Shown here: positions 8,137 to 15,251 of the stretch, in pieces
Layout: every line of letters starts with the position of its first letter
Position numbering within the stretch: the first letter of the stretch is position 1
Program-made: the position numbers and the translations under genes
Notes under the pieces: generated by a model
The model's database searches: none
What the model saw: the letters and a program-made list of their open reading frames with translations, nothing else
Told to the model about the DNA's origin: nothing
Assembly (NCBI GenBank): GCA_035295665.1
Contig: DATGIQ010000572.1
Coordinates: 1-20,444 of the forward strand
Reading direction: 5' to 3'
DNA from: DATGIQ01 sp035295665
GTDB taxonomy: Bacteria; Planctomycetota; Planctomycetia; Gemmatales; Gemmataceae
Length of the DNA: 20,444 nt

Positions 8137-8156
8137 TGGGCTGGACTTTCAGCCCA
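8137..8156 (+). terminator. Possible terminator hairpin after the sulfatase gene
   Basis: A 7-bp perfect stem (8137-8143 with 8150-8156) and a 6-base loop begin 26 nt after the sulfatase stop codon. No T-tract follows. It is short, and termination is only suggested by position. Confidence 0.35.
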
Positions 8157-8456
8157 GCGCCGAAGGTGCACCGCGAAGCAGGGAAGTGGTTCGATGACCA
8201 GGAAATATTGTGGGTCGAACAAGGGCCCGATGAGCATCGCAAGATTCCCAGCGTAAGGCGAAGATAACGGGTTTACAGCGCGGTGTATCCATCTCCTTAC
8301 ACCCGCGGAAGACTGGCCGAATCGGAGGCCCCTGGCACTGCCCTGAATCTGCACCCGGCAGTCTGCATGCAAAGCATTGCACCATAAGGATTTAACTTGG
8401 CACGATCCAGCGACCGGCTTCGGACAAGCGGGCGCCATTTCTGGATGGAGCCATGA

Positions 8457-8474
8457 TTGGCACGCGCGCTGCAT
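8457..8474 (+). promoter_or_regulatory. Candidate sigma54-type -24/-12 promoter
   Basis: TTGGCACG (8457-8464), four bases, then CTGCA (8469-8473) closely matches the TGGCACG-N4-TTGCA consensus. The invariant GG (8459-8460) and GC (8471-8472) have the required 10 bases between them. It points towards the gene at 8713, about 230 bases away. A single such match can occur by chance in GC-rich DNA, and no enhancer-binding activator is encoded nearby. Confidence 0.3.
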
Positions 8475-8712
8475 AAAGGAACCGCCCATCTCCCCAAAGG
8501 ATAACGCCGTGGCGGCAAGGTACGTCGCCACAACTTTCGTCGCTCCCTTCCTCCCCAGCTAGTGAGTTCGGATGGATCCACGCGCTTGGGTTCGCTGAGC
8601 CGAAGTGCGTCGTTTCCGGCCACGTTCGCGATTCTGCGCTAGACGGCTCAGGACCGCACGATGTTTTGTTTTCTTGGCGTTTGGTACTGCTTTACCTTTG
8701 GAGAAAACCGAG

Positions 8713-11700
8713 ATGCCTTCTGCTATGCTGCCTTCTTGGGTTCGATTCTTGGCCCGTGCATGGGCTCGGCGCAATGCCACTACCATCCGAAATCGGCGAC
8801 CGCGGCAAACGTGCTTGGAAGTGTGGGAGCTCGAAGAGCGAAGGGTTCCGAGCACTCTTACCGCTCTCGCGTCGTTCAACAATGCCAACCCGATCTTCCC
8901 GTACGGCAGCCTGATCGAGGACAGCAACGGCAATCTGTTCGGCACAACGCAGAACGGCGGCGCCAACGGGGAGGGGACGGTGTTCGAGCTGCCTGCCGGC
9001 AGCGGCACGATTCGCATTCTCGCGTCTTTCGACCAATCGACGGGGACCTTCCCCCAGGCCGGCCTGCTCGAAGATAGCAACGGCAACCTGTTCGGTACCA
9101 CATCCAACGGCGGCGCCAATGATAAGGGCACGGTTTTCGAATTACCGGCCGGCAGCAATACCATCATCCCACTGGTGTCCTTTGACGGCACCAACGGAGC
9201 CAATCCGCTGAGCGGGCTGATCGCGGATGGCCAGGGCAATCTCTTCGGCACAACCTACCTCGGCGGCGCGAACAATGTCGGCACGGTGTACGAATTGCCG
9301 GCCGGCAGCAACACCATTGTTGTCCTGGCCTCTTTCGACAATACCAACGGCGCGAACCCGCTGACCCCCTTGGTCGCGGACAGCAACGGCAATCTCTTTG
9401 GCACCGCCAGTTTGGGGGGCGACAACGGCGTCGGCACGGTGTACGAGTTGCCGGCTGGCAGCAATACCATCACCGCGCTTGCGTCCTTCGATGGCGCGAA
9501 TGGGGCCGACCCTCTTGGCAGCATCGTCCTGGATAGCAACGGCAATCTCTTCGGCACGACCAGCCTCGGCGGGGACAACGCCCTCGGCACGGTGTACGAG
9601 TTGCCGGCCGGCATCAACCTCATCATCCCGCTGGCATCCTTCAATGGTACCAATGGAGCAAGTCCTCTCAGCGGGCTCTTTGAGGATAGCCAAGGCAATC
9701 TCTTCGGCACGACCAACGTCGGCGGCGTGAATAATCTCGGCACCGTCTACGAATTCCCCGCCAACGGGAACACGATTACGGCTCTCGCCTCCTTCGATGC
9801 GGGCAATGGAGCCAAACCCTTGGGCGGGGTGATCGAGGATAGCAGCGGCCATCTCTTCGGCACGACCAATTCCGGCGGCGCCAACGGCGACGGCACGGTG
9901 TTCGCGCTTACGTTGCAAACCTCGATCCTCGAGCAGCCTCAAAGTAGTTCGGCCACGGCCGGCCAATTGGCACCCGTATCGTTCATGGTTGCCGCCAATG
10001 CCGGCATCGCGCCCTTGTCCTATCAATGGCAGATCTCCACGGATCATGGCGTCACCTTCACCAATCTCAGCGACGGTCCGGGCATTGTCGGTAGCACGAC
10101 CGCACTCTTGACCGTCAGCAACTTCGCCGGCGCCGGCTCGCCGGAATACCGGGTGGTCGTCACCGACGCCAGCCAGGTGTCAGTCACCAGCGACCCCGCT
10201 ACACTTACCATCAACGTGGCACCTTCCATTACCTCGCAGCCGCAGAACGCCATCGCCACCGTCGGCCAATCGGCAGCCGACTCCTTTACCGTCGCCGGCA
10301 GCGGCGGGACGGGTGCGCTCAGCGTGCAATGGCAGGTCTCTACGGACAATGGCGTCACCTTCACGGATCTCAGCGATGGCTCAGGCGTGGCCGGCAGCAG
10401 CACACCGACCTTGACGGTCAGCGCCTTCGACACGGCCGGCTCATCCGAGTACCGCGCGGTAGTCGCCGACGCCAACCATGTGTTGGCCATCAGCAACCCC
10501 GCCACGCTCACGATCAATCCGGCGCCAAGCATCACCAATCAGCCGGCCAATCAGTCGGCGACGATCGGGCAGACGGGATCGGAGTCGTTCCACGTGGTGG
10601 CGACGAATGGCACGGGGACATCGATTTATCAATGGAAAGTATCCACGGACGGCGGGATCACATTCAGCAATCTGAGTGACGGCTCGGGAATCAGCGGCTC
10701 CGCGACCGCAACGCTAACCATCCGTGGCAGCTCCCTGCCGGTTTCGGGGGCCGAATACGAGGTAACGGTCACGGATGCCAATGGCGTGGCCATCACGAGT
10801 ACGGCAGCGACGCTGACCGTCAATGCGGCGCCCTCGATCGTGAGCCAGCCACAGAGTGCCAATGCCAATGTGGGTCAGGTAACCCCCGTATCCTTTACGA
10901 TCGCCGACAGCGGTGGCACCAGCCCTGTGGCCGTGCAATGGCAGATCTCCACGGATAACGGCGCCACCTTCACCAACCTCAGCGATGGCGCAGCCGTGAC
11001 TGGCAGCAGCACCACTACCCTGACGATTGACGACTTCTCCACGGCCGGCGCTCCGCAATACCGCGCGGTGGTAACGGATGCCAACGGTGTGTCGACCACC
11101 AGCAACGCCGCGACCTTGACGATCTCGGCCGTGCCCTCGACACCAAGTCAACCTCGGATCACTACCCCGCCCTCGGTCACCTCGCAGCCGCAAGACAGCA
11201 CGGCCACGGTGGGGCAGTCGGCTCCCGTGTCCTTCACCATTGACGAGACCGGTGGCACGAGCCCCTTCTCCGTGCAATGGCAGATCTCGACGGATAACGG
11301 CGCCACCTTCACGAATCTGAGCGACGGCCCAGGCGTGACCGGCAGCACGACGACAACCTTGACCGTCAATGGCTTTGGCACGGCCGGCACTGCTCAATAT
11401 CGTGCGGTCATCACGGATGCCAACAGTGTGTCGACCACCAGCGACGCCGCGACTTTGACGATCAACGCAGCACCGTCGATCACGTCGCAGCCGCACAATG
11501 CTGCGGCTACTGTAGGTCAGTCGGGCTCCGACTCCTTTACGATTGCGGACAGCGGCGGCACTACGCCACTGACTGTGCAATGGCAGATCTCGACGGATAA
11601 TGGCGTCGCCTTCACGAATCTGAGCGATGGCCCGGGCGTGACCGGCAGCAGCACACCGACCTTGACGGTCAGTGCCTTTACCGGTGCCGGCTCGCCGGAA

Positions 11701-12513
11701 TACCGCGCCGTCGTCACCGACGCCAACCATGTGTCGGTTACCAGCGACCCCGCTACGCTCACGATCACTCCGGCGCCAAATCCGACCCCAAACCCGACCC
11801 CGAATCCGACCCCAAACCCAACACCAAACCCAACGCCGAACCCGACGCCGAACCCGACGCCGAACCCGACGCCGGCCCCTGCCACGAACCAGACCTGGTT
11901 GGCCCAGGTGTATTCCGATCTTCTCCATCGCCCGATCGACACGTCCGGAATGGCAACCTGGAGCAATCTCCTGAACCAAGGAGTGTCCCGCGCTCAAGTG
12001 GTTCTGGACATTGAGAGCTCCTTCGAGTACCGAAACGATGTCGTCGAGGCTCTCTATGGCAAGCTCCTCCACCGATCGGCCGATTCTTCCGGTCTGGATA
12101 CGTTCACCTCCTTCCTTAGCAACGGCGGCACGGCCGAGCAAGTAGAGGCCGCCATCATGGGGTCGGTCGAGTACTTCCAGCTAAACGGTGGTACGAACGC
12201 TGGCTTCTTGAATGGCGTGTATCAAGACGTGTTCAACCGCCAGCCGGATGCGAGTGGGGCACAATCGTGGGGAGCGAAGTTGGCTGCCGGCACGTCCCGC
12301 GAGGCAGTTGCCAGCGCCCTGCTGGCCAGTCTGGAGTCGGATACGGACGAAGTGCAAAGCCTCTATACTGAATTCTTGCATCGTTCTGCCGACGTATCCG
12401 GTCTGAATGGTTTCGTGGCCGCCCTCCAGCACGGCGTCCCGAATGAAGTTGCCATCGCCAGCATCGTCGGATCGGACGAATACTTCGCCCGATCTTCGTC
12501 TTCGCAAAGCTAA
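8713..12513 (+). CDS. Large modular exported protein: LEER-VPS N-terminus, seven GloVer repeats, six Ig-like domains, NPTP linker, DUF4214 repeats
   Basis: This is a 1266-residue protein. The ATG at 8713 has GGAG (8700-8703) at 9-nt spacing; the frame opens at 8605 but without such a site. Residues 1-34 are basic, and LEVWELEERRVPS (35-47) is the planctomycete export-type motif also seen at 1-117. Residues 66-399 are seven ~51-residue repeats with the core GNLFGTTxxGGxxGxGTVYEL, matching the GloVer (Gloeobacter/Verrucomicrobia, TIGR03803-like) beta-propeller-type repeat. Residues 404-1019 are six ~100-residue Ig-like repeats (SQPQ...ATVGQ...QWQISTDNG...NLSDG...YRAVVTDAN...ATLTIN). Residues 1023-1054 are eight NPTP units forming a stiff linker. 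Residues about 1058-1262 contain four DUF4214-type units (YSDLLHRPIDTSG, YGKLLHRSADSSG, YQDVFNRQPDASG, YTEFLHRSADVSG). It probably is a surface or secreted adhesin-like protein; no catalytic motif is visible. Confidence 0.92.
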   Translation: MPSAMLPSWVRFLARAWARRNATTIRNRRPRQTCLEVWELEERRVPSTLTALASFNNANPIFPYGSLIEDSNGNLFGTTQNGGANGEGTVFELPAGSGTIRILASFDQSTGTFPQAGLLEDSNGNLFGTTSNGGANDKGTVFELPAGSNTIIPLVSFDGTNGANPLSGLIADGQGNLFGTTYLGGANNVGTVYELPAGSNTIVVLASFDNTNGANPLTPLVADSNGNLFGTASLGGDNGVGTVYELPAGSNTITALASFDGANGADPLGSIVLDSNGNLFGTTSLGGDNALGTVYELPAGINLIIPLASFNGTNGASPLSGLFEDSQGNLFGTTNVGGVNNLGTVYEFPANGNTITALASFDAGNGAKPLGGVIEDSSGHLFGTTNSGGANGDGTVFALTLQTSILEQPQSSSATAGQLAPVSFMVAANAGIAPLSYQWQISTDHGVTFTNLSDGPGIVGSTTALLTVSNFAGAGSPEYRVVVTDASQVSVTSDPATLTINVAPSITSQPQNAIATVGQSAADSFTVAGSGGTGALSVQWQVSTDNGVTFTDLSDGSGVAGSSTPTLTVSAFDTAGSSEYRAVVADANHVLAISNPATLTINPAPSITNQPANQSATIGQTGSESFHVVATNGTGTSIYQWKVSTDGGITFSNLSDGSGISGSATATLTIRGSSLPVSGAEYEVTVTDANGVAITSTAATLTVNAAPSIVSQPQSANANVGQVTPVSFTIADSGGTSPVAVQWQISTDNGATFTNLSDGAAVTGSSTTTLTIDDFSTAGAPQYRAVVTDANGVSTTSNAATLTISAVPSTPSQPRITTPPSVTSQPQDSTATVGQSAPVSFTIDETGGTSPFSVQWQISTDNGATFTNLSDGPGVTGSTTTTLTVNGFGTAGTAQYRAVITDANSVSTTSDAATLTINAAPSITSQPHNAAATVGQSGSDSFTIADSGGTTPLTVQWQISTDNGVAFTNLSDGPGVTGSSTPTLTVSAFTGAGSPEYRAVVTDANHVSVTSDPATLTITPAPNPTPNPTPNPTPNPTPNPTPNPTPNPTPNPTPAPATNQTWLAQVYSDLLHRPIDTSGMATWSNLLNQGVSRAQVVLDIESSFEYRNDVVEALYGKLLHRSADSSGLDTFTSFLSNGGTAEQVEAAIMGSVEYFQLNGGTNAGFLNGVYQDVFNRQPDASGAQSWGAKLAAGTSREAVASALLASLESDTDEVQSLYTEFLHRSADVSGLNGFVAALQHGVPNEVAIASIVGSDEYFARSSSSQS
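8908..9909 (+). repeat. Tandem GloVer-coding repeats, seven copies of about 153 bp
   Basis: The segment encoding DSNGNLFGTT recurs every 153 bases, for example from 8923 to 9076. Seven units are present, the last truncated at GTVFAL. Unit boundaries are preserved in frame. Copies differ mainly at third codon positions and in the variable loop after LFGTT. The regular spacing suggests a seven-bladed propeller, which is inference. Confidence 0.85.
9922..11769 (+). repeat. Six tandem Ig-like-domain-coding repeats of about 300 bp
   Basis: Each unit encodes an Ig-like domain with the same landmarks (QWQISTDNG, NLSDG, YRAVVTDAN, ATLTIN). DNA identity between units is high in blocks. For example, 10391-10421 and 11642-11672 look identical, and 10920s-10990s closely matches 11270s-11340s. 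Unit 5 carries an extra N-terminal insert (PSTPSQPRITTPP). The blockwise identity suggests recombination between copies. Confidence 0.8.
11779..11874 (+). repeat. 12-bp minisatellite encoding (NPTP)8
   Basis: Eight in-frame 12-base units encode Asn-Pro-Thr-Pro repeated eight times, between the last Ig-like domain and the DUF4214 region. The last units are almost identical (AACCCGACGCCG), while the first differ at third positions. Such arrays change length easily by slippage. The encoded Pro-rich stretch should be an extended spacer. Confidence 0.9.
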
Positions 12514-12543
12514 GGAAACGTTCTGAGCCGTATTCCACTGGAC

Positions 12544-12592
12544 TAGCCACGATCGTCCGGGAAAGCAGCACGCTCCCGGATGGTCGTGGCTA
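12544..12592 (+). terminator. Hairpin terminator-like structure after the modular protein gene
   Basis: The arms 12544-12562 and 12574-12592 pair over 19 bases with two G-U wobbles and an 11-base loop. It starts 31 nt after the stop at 12513. No T-tract follows. The wobble positions pair in transcripts of the plus strand, which supports a role as an RNA hairpin for the upstream gene. Confidence 0.6.
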
Positions 12593-12614
12593 TGTTCCTG
12601 CGCCGGCATGCTCG

Positions 12615-12725
12615 GGCCTTGATCCCGGAGATGCCGTAACTGTCCTGCATCTCATCCTGCGTCACCAAGGTCATGCCTTCCAGCAGGCACTGAGCAACCA
12701 GCAAGCGGGCGCCTGGTTCGAACGG
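12615..12725 (-). pseudogene. Remnant of a VapC-like PIN-domain toxin (C-terminal fragment)
   Basis: The minus-strand frame encodes PFEPGARLLVAQCLLEGMTL followed by VTQDEMQDSYGISGIKA. This closely follows the end of VapC-type PIN toxins, which usually read DPFDRLLVAQALxEGMTLVTxDExxxxYGI. Only about 37 residues match. The upstream PIN core with the first catalytic acidic residues is not found, and the frame runs on for 24 more codons into the hairpin at 12544-12592 rather than stopping at the family's normal end. No antitoxin gene is adjacent. It is therefore read as a decayed toxin-antitoxin locus. The match is from memory of the family pattern, not from a search. Confidence 0.5.
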
Positions 12726-12769
12726 GCAAGGACTTCCTTGGTGTCCATGCCCCGTAAGCGGTCCATCGC

Positions 12770-12800
12770 TTGACATCCGGCCCGCGAATCCTCAAACTAT
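12770..12800 (+). promoter_or_regulatory. Weak candidate promoter for the DUF1592-DUF1552 operon
   Basis: A perfect -35 box TTGACA lies at 12770-12775. The best -10 candidates are AACTAT (12795-12800, 19-nt spacer) or TATCTA (12798-12803, 22-nt spacer), both off the ideal spacing. A start near 12807 would give a leader of about 100 nt before the ATG at 12911. Confidence 0.3.
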
Positions 12801-12910
12801 CTATAGAACACTCGCCGCCTCCGGGTTATGCTTGCTTCGGCTTCGAGCCCGGGGTCCCGCCGGATTCAGATATCCTTGAGTGTTCGCCCACATGGTGGTA
12901 CCTGCCGTCT

Positions 12911-15250
12911 ATGCTGAAACGCTGCTGTTTCTCAAAATCTATTGTGCTTGTCTGGTTCATGGCACTCCTGTGCCCGCAATTCGGTGTTGCCGCGCAGGGC
13001 CGGACCGGAGAGCAGATTTATCGGCAGCTCTGTGCTCGCTGTCACGGATCAGCAGGAGAAGGCACCAAGGACAATTATCCGCGCTCGCTGGCCGGCAATC
13101 GTTCCGTGGTCCAGCTCGCCCGCCTCATCGCCAAGACAATGCCCGAAGACGATCCCGGTCAGTGCATCGGTGAGGATGCCGACAAGGTCGCCGCCTATAT
13201 CTATGATGCGTTCTATTCCAAGGAAGCCCAGGCACGCAACAAGCCTCCGCGGATCGAGCTGGCACGGCTGACGGTTCGCCAATACCGCAGCGCCGTCACC
13301 GACCTGGTCGGCAGTTTCCGCACGGCCGACCATTGGGGCGAGCAGCGGGGATTGCAAGGGGAGTATTTCAAGGCGCGTCGCTTCCGTAATGGGGACCGCG
13401 TCCTGCAACGGCTGGATCCCATGATCCAGTTCGATTTCGGCACGGCCAGCCCGGACTCCGAAAAGCTCGACGCCAGCGAGTTCTCCATGCGTTGGACCGG
13501 TTCGGTCCTAGCCCCGGAGACGGGCACCTACGAATTCATCGTCCGCACCGAGCATGCGGCCCGGCTGTGGGTGAACGATAACAATCGGCCGCTGATCGAC
13601 GCCTGGGTGAAGTCGAGCGGCGATACGGAGCACCAGGCATCGATCTTTTTGCTCGGCGGCCGGGCTTATCCCCTCCGGCTGGAATTCTCCAAGGCCAAGC
13701 AGGGCGTGGACGATTCCAAGAAAACCAAGACCAAACCTCCGGCGGTCCCGGCATCCATTACCCTGGCGTGGAAGCCACCGCAGCAGGTCACGGAGGCCAT
13801 CCCCCAACGGAACCTGTTGCCGGCTCGGTCTCCGGAAGCCTTTGTTCTGTCCACGCCCTTCCCTCCGGACGACCGCAGCATGGGCTACGAACGCGGGACC
13901 GCGGTCTCCGAGGCCTGGGAACGGGCCACGACCGACGCGGCCATCGAGGTCGCCGGCTACCTCGCCGGCCACCTCGCCGAACTGTCCGGTGTCGGCGATA
14001 CCGCGGCCAACCGCGGACCGCGGCTGCGCGAATTTTGCCGGCAATTTGCCGAGCGCGCGTTTCGGCGGCCGCTCACGGAAGAACAGCGATGGCTCTACAT
14101 CGATCGTTCCTTCGAGCAGGCCCACGATCCAGAGACGGCCGTCAAGCGGGTCGTCCTGTTCGTCCTCACTTCGCCGCGGTTCCTTTACCGGGAAATCGGC
14201 GGAGGCCAAGACGGCTACGACATTGCGGCACGGATTTCCTTCGCCTTGTGGGATTCGCTTCCCGACGCCCAGCTGCTGCAAGCCGCCGCGAAAGGCCAGC
14301 TTAGCACGCCTGCCCAGGTGGCGCAGCAAGTGGAACGCATGATGCCAGACCAGCGGACCCATGCGAAGCTCCGCGCATTCTTGTTGCAGTGGCTGAAGGT
14401 CGAACAGCACCCAGATCTGGCCAAGGACGCCGCCCGCTTTCCCGGGTTCGATCGGACCCTGGCAATGGATCTGCGGGCGTCGCTGGACCTGTTCCTGGAG
14501 GATGTGCTCTGGAGCGAAGCGTCGGATTTCCGCCAATTGTTGCTCGCCGATTACCTGTACCTCAACGGCCGGCTGGCGCGGTTTTATGGCGCCGATCTTC
14601 CGGCCGACGCGCCCTTCCAGAAGGTGACCCTGCAACCACAGGAGCGCGCCGGCGTCCTGACGCACCCCTATCTGACGGCGACGTTTGCCTACAACGCAGA
14701 GAGTTCGCCGATTCACCGGGGCGTCTTCCTTGCACGGAGCGTCCTGGGGCGGGCACTGCGGCCGCCGCCGGAAGCCTTCACGCCGTTGCCGGCCGCGCTC
14801 CACCCGGAATTGACTACGCGCGAACGCATCGCGCTCCAGACCAAACCCCAGGCGTGCCTGGCATGTCATGGCATGATCAACCCACTCGGCTTCACGCTGG
14901 AACACTTCGATGCCGTCGGCCGGTATCGCGACACGGAAAAGGGCAGGCCGATCGATGCCAGGGGAGCGTACCAAACGCGCACCGGCGAGATCGTGAAGTT
15001 TGCCGATGTCCGTGACCTCGCGACCTTTTTGGCCAGCAGTGAAGAGACGCAGGAGGCCTTCGTCGAACAACTGTTCCACTACGTAGTGAAACAGCCGATC
15101 CGAGCCTATGGCCCCTGGAAACTTTCAGAACTCCGGCAAGCATTCGCCGATAATCATTACAATATTCGGAAACTGGTGGTAGAGATCGTAATGACCGCAG
15201 CTCTGCCGCCCCGCGCTGGGAAACCTGAAGTGCCCGCTGAGGAGAAATGA
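12911..15250 (+). CDS. Exported cytochrome c / PA14 / DUF1592-DUF1588-DUF1585 protein
   Basis: This is a 779-residue protein. The ATG at 12911 is chosen because MLKRCCFSKSIVLVWFMALL begins a clear Sec signal peptide (1-29). The frame is open to a TTG at 12770, and no strong ribosome-binding site decides. Residues 32-105 are a small class I cytochrome c domain with CARCH (41-45) and probable axial Met77 (KTMPED). Residues 118-134 (LTVRQYRSAVTDLVG) resemble the DUF1587 start. About 145-290 is a PA14 carbohydrate-binding-type domain (GLQGEYF, MRWTGSVLAPETGTYEF). Next come DUF1595 (FAERAFRRPLTEEQ, ~380), DUF1592 (~435-560), DUF1588 with CLACHG (649-654), and DUF1585 (~695-760). The function of these planctomycete proteins is unknown; haem and sugar-binding modules suggest periplasmic redox on polysaccharide. 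Its stop is one base from the DUF1552 start. Confidence 0.9.
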   Translation: MLKRCCFSKSIVLVWFMALLCPQFGVAAQGRTGEQIYRQLCARCHGSAGEGTKDNYPRSLAGNRSVVQLARLIAKTMPEDDPGQCIGEDADKVAAYIYDAFYSKEAQARNKPPRIELARLTVRQYRSAVTDLVGSFRTADHWGEQRGLQGEYFKARRFRNGDRVLQRLDPMIQFDFGTASPDSEKLDASEFSMRWTGSVLAPETGTYEFIVRTEHAARLWVNDNNRPLIDAWVKSSGDTEHQASIFLLGGRAYPLRLEFSKAKQGVDDSKKTKTKPPAVPASITLAWKPPQQVTEAIPQRNLLPARSPEAFVLSTPFPPDDRSMGYERGTAVSEAWERATTDAAIEVAGYLAGHLAELSGVGDTAANRGPRLREFCRQFAERAFRRPLTEEQRWLYIDRSFEQAHDPETAVKRVVLFVLTSPRFLYREIGGGQDGYDIAARISFALWDSLPDAQLLQAAAKGQLSTPAQVAQQVERMMPDQRTHAKLRAFLLQWLKVEQHPDLAKDAARFPGFDRTLAMDLRASLDLFLEDVLWSEASDFRQLLLADYLYLNGRLARFYGADLPADAPFQKVTLQPQERAGVLTHPYLTATFAYNAESSPIHRGVFLARSVLGRALRPPPEAFTPLPAALHPELTTRERIALQTKPQACLACHGMINPLGFTLEHFDAVGRYRDTEKGRPIDARGAYQTRTGEIVKFADVRDLATFLASSEETQEAFVEQLFHYVVKQPIRAYGPWKLSELRQAFADNHYNIRKLVVEIVMTAALPPRAGKPEVPAEEK

Positions 15251-15251
15251 C

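Larger units (their letters stand above)
8111..8712. other. Gene-free stretch of about 600 bases upstream of the large modular protein gene
   Basis: No gene is supported here. Frames on both strands lack domains and ribosome-binding sites. The stretch contains the small hairpin at 8137-8156, a sigma54-like site at 8457-8474, and a 6-bp inverted repeat (GTGGCG/CGCCAC) near 8510-8532. The unusual length of this upstream region suggests it carries control signals for the 8713-12513 gene. Confidence 0.5.

Noticed and set aside
8111..8712. Possible decayed gene in the gap after the sulfatase
   Set aside because: Frames on both strands show no domain. Similarity to dispersed planctomycete repeat peptides was only an impression and could not be supported.
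10714..12141. Long minus-strand open frame (475 codons) across the Ig-like repeats
   Set aside because: It mirrors the repeat periodicity of the sense gene, is Arg/Gly/His-rich, and has no independent domain or ribosome-binding site.
12770..12910. TTG start giving a 47-residue longer DUF1592 protein
   Set aside because: The extension would bury the obvious Sec signal peptide that begins at 12911. The TTG is part of a TTGACA that fits a -35 box better.
13508..15079. Long minus-strand open frame (523 codons) across the DUF1592 gene
   Set aside because: It is antisense to a well-supported multidomain gene and has no recognisable motif.
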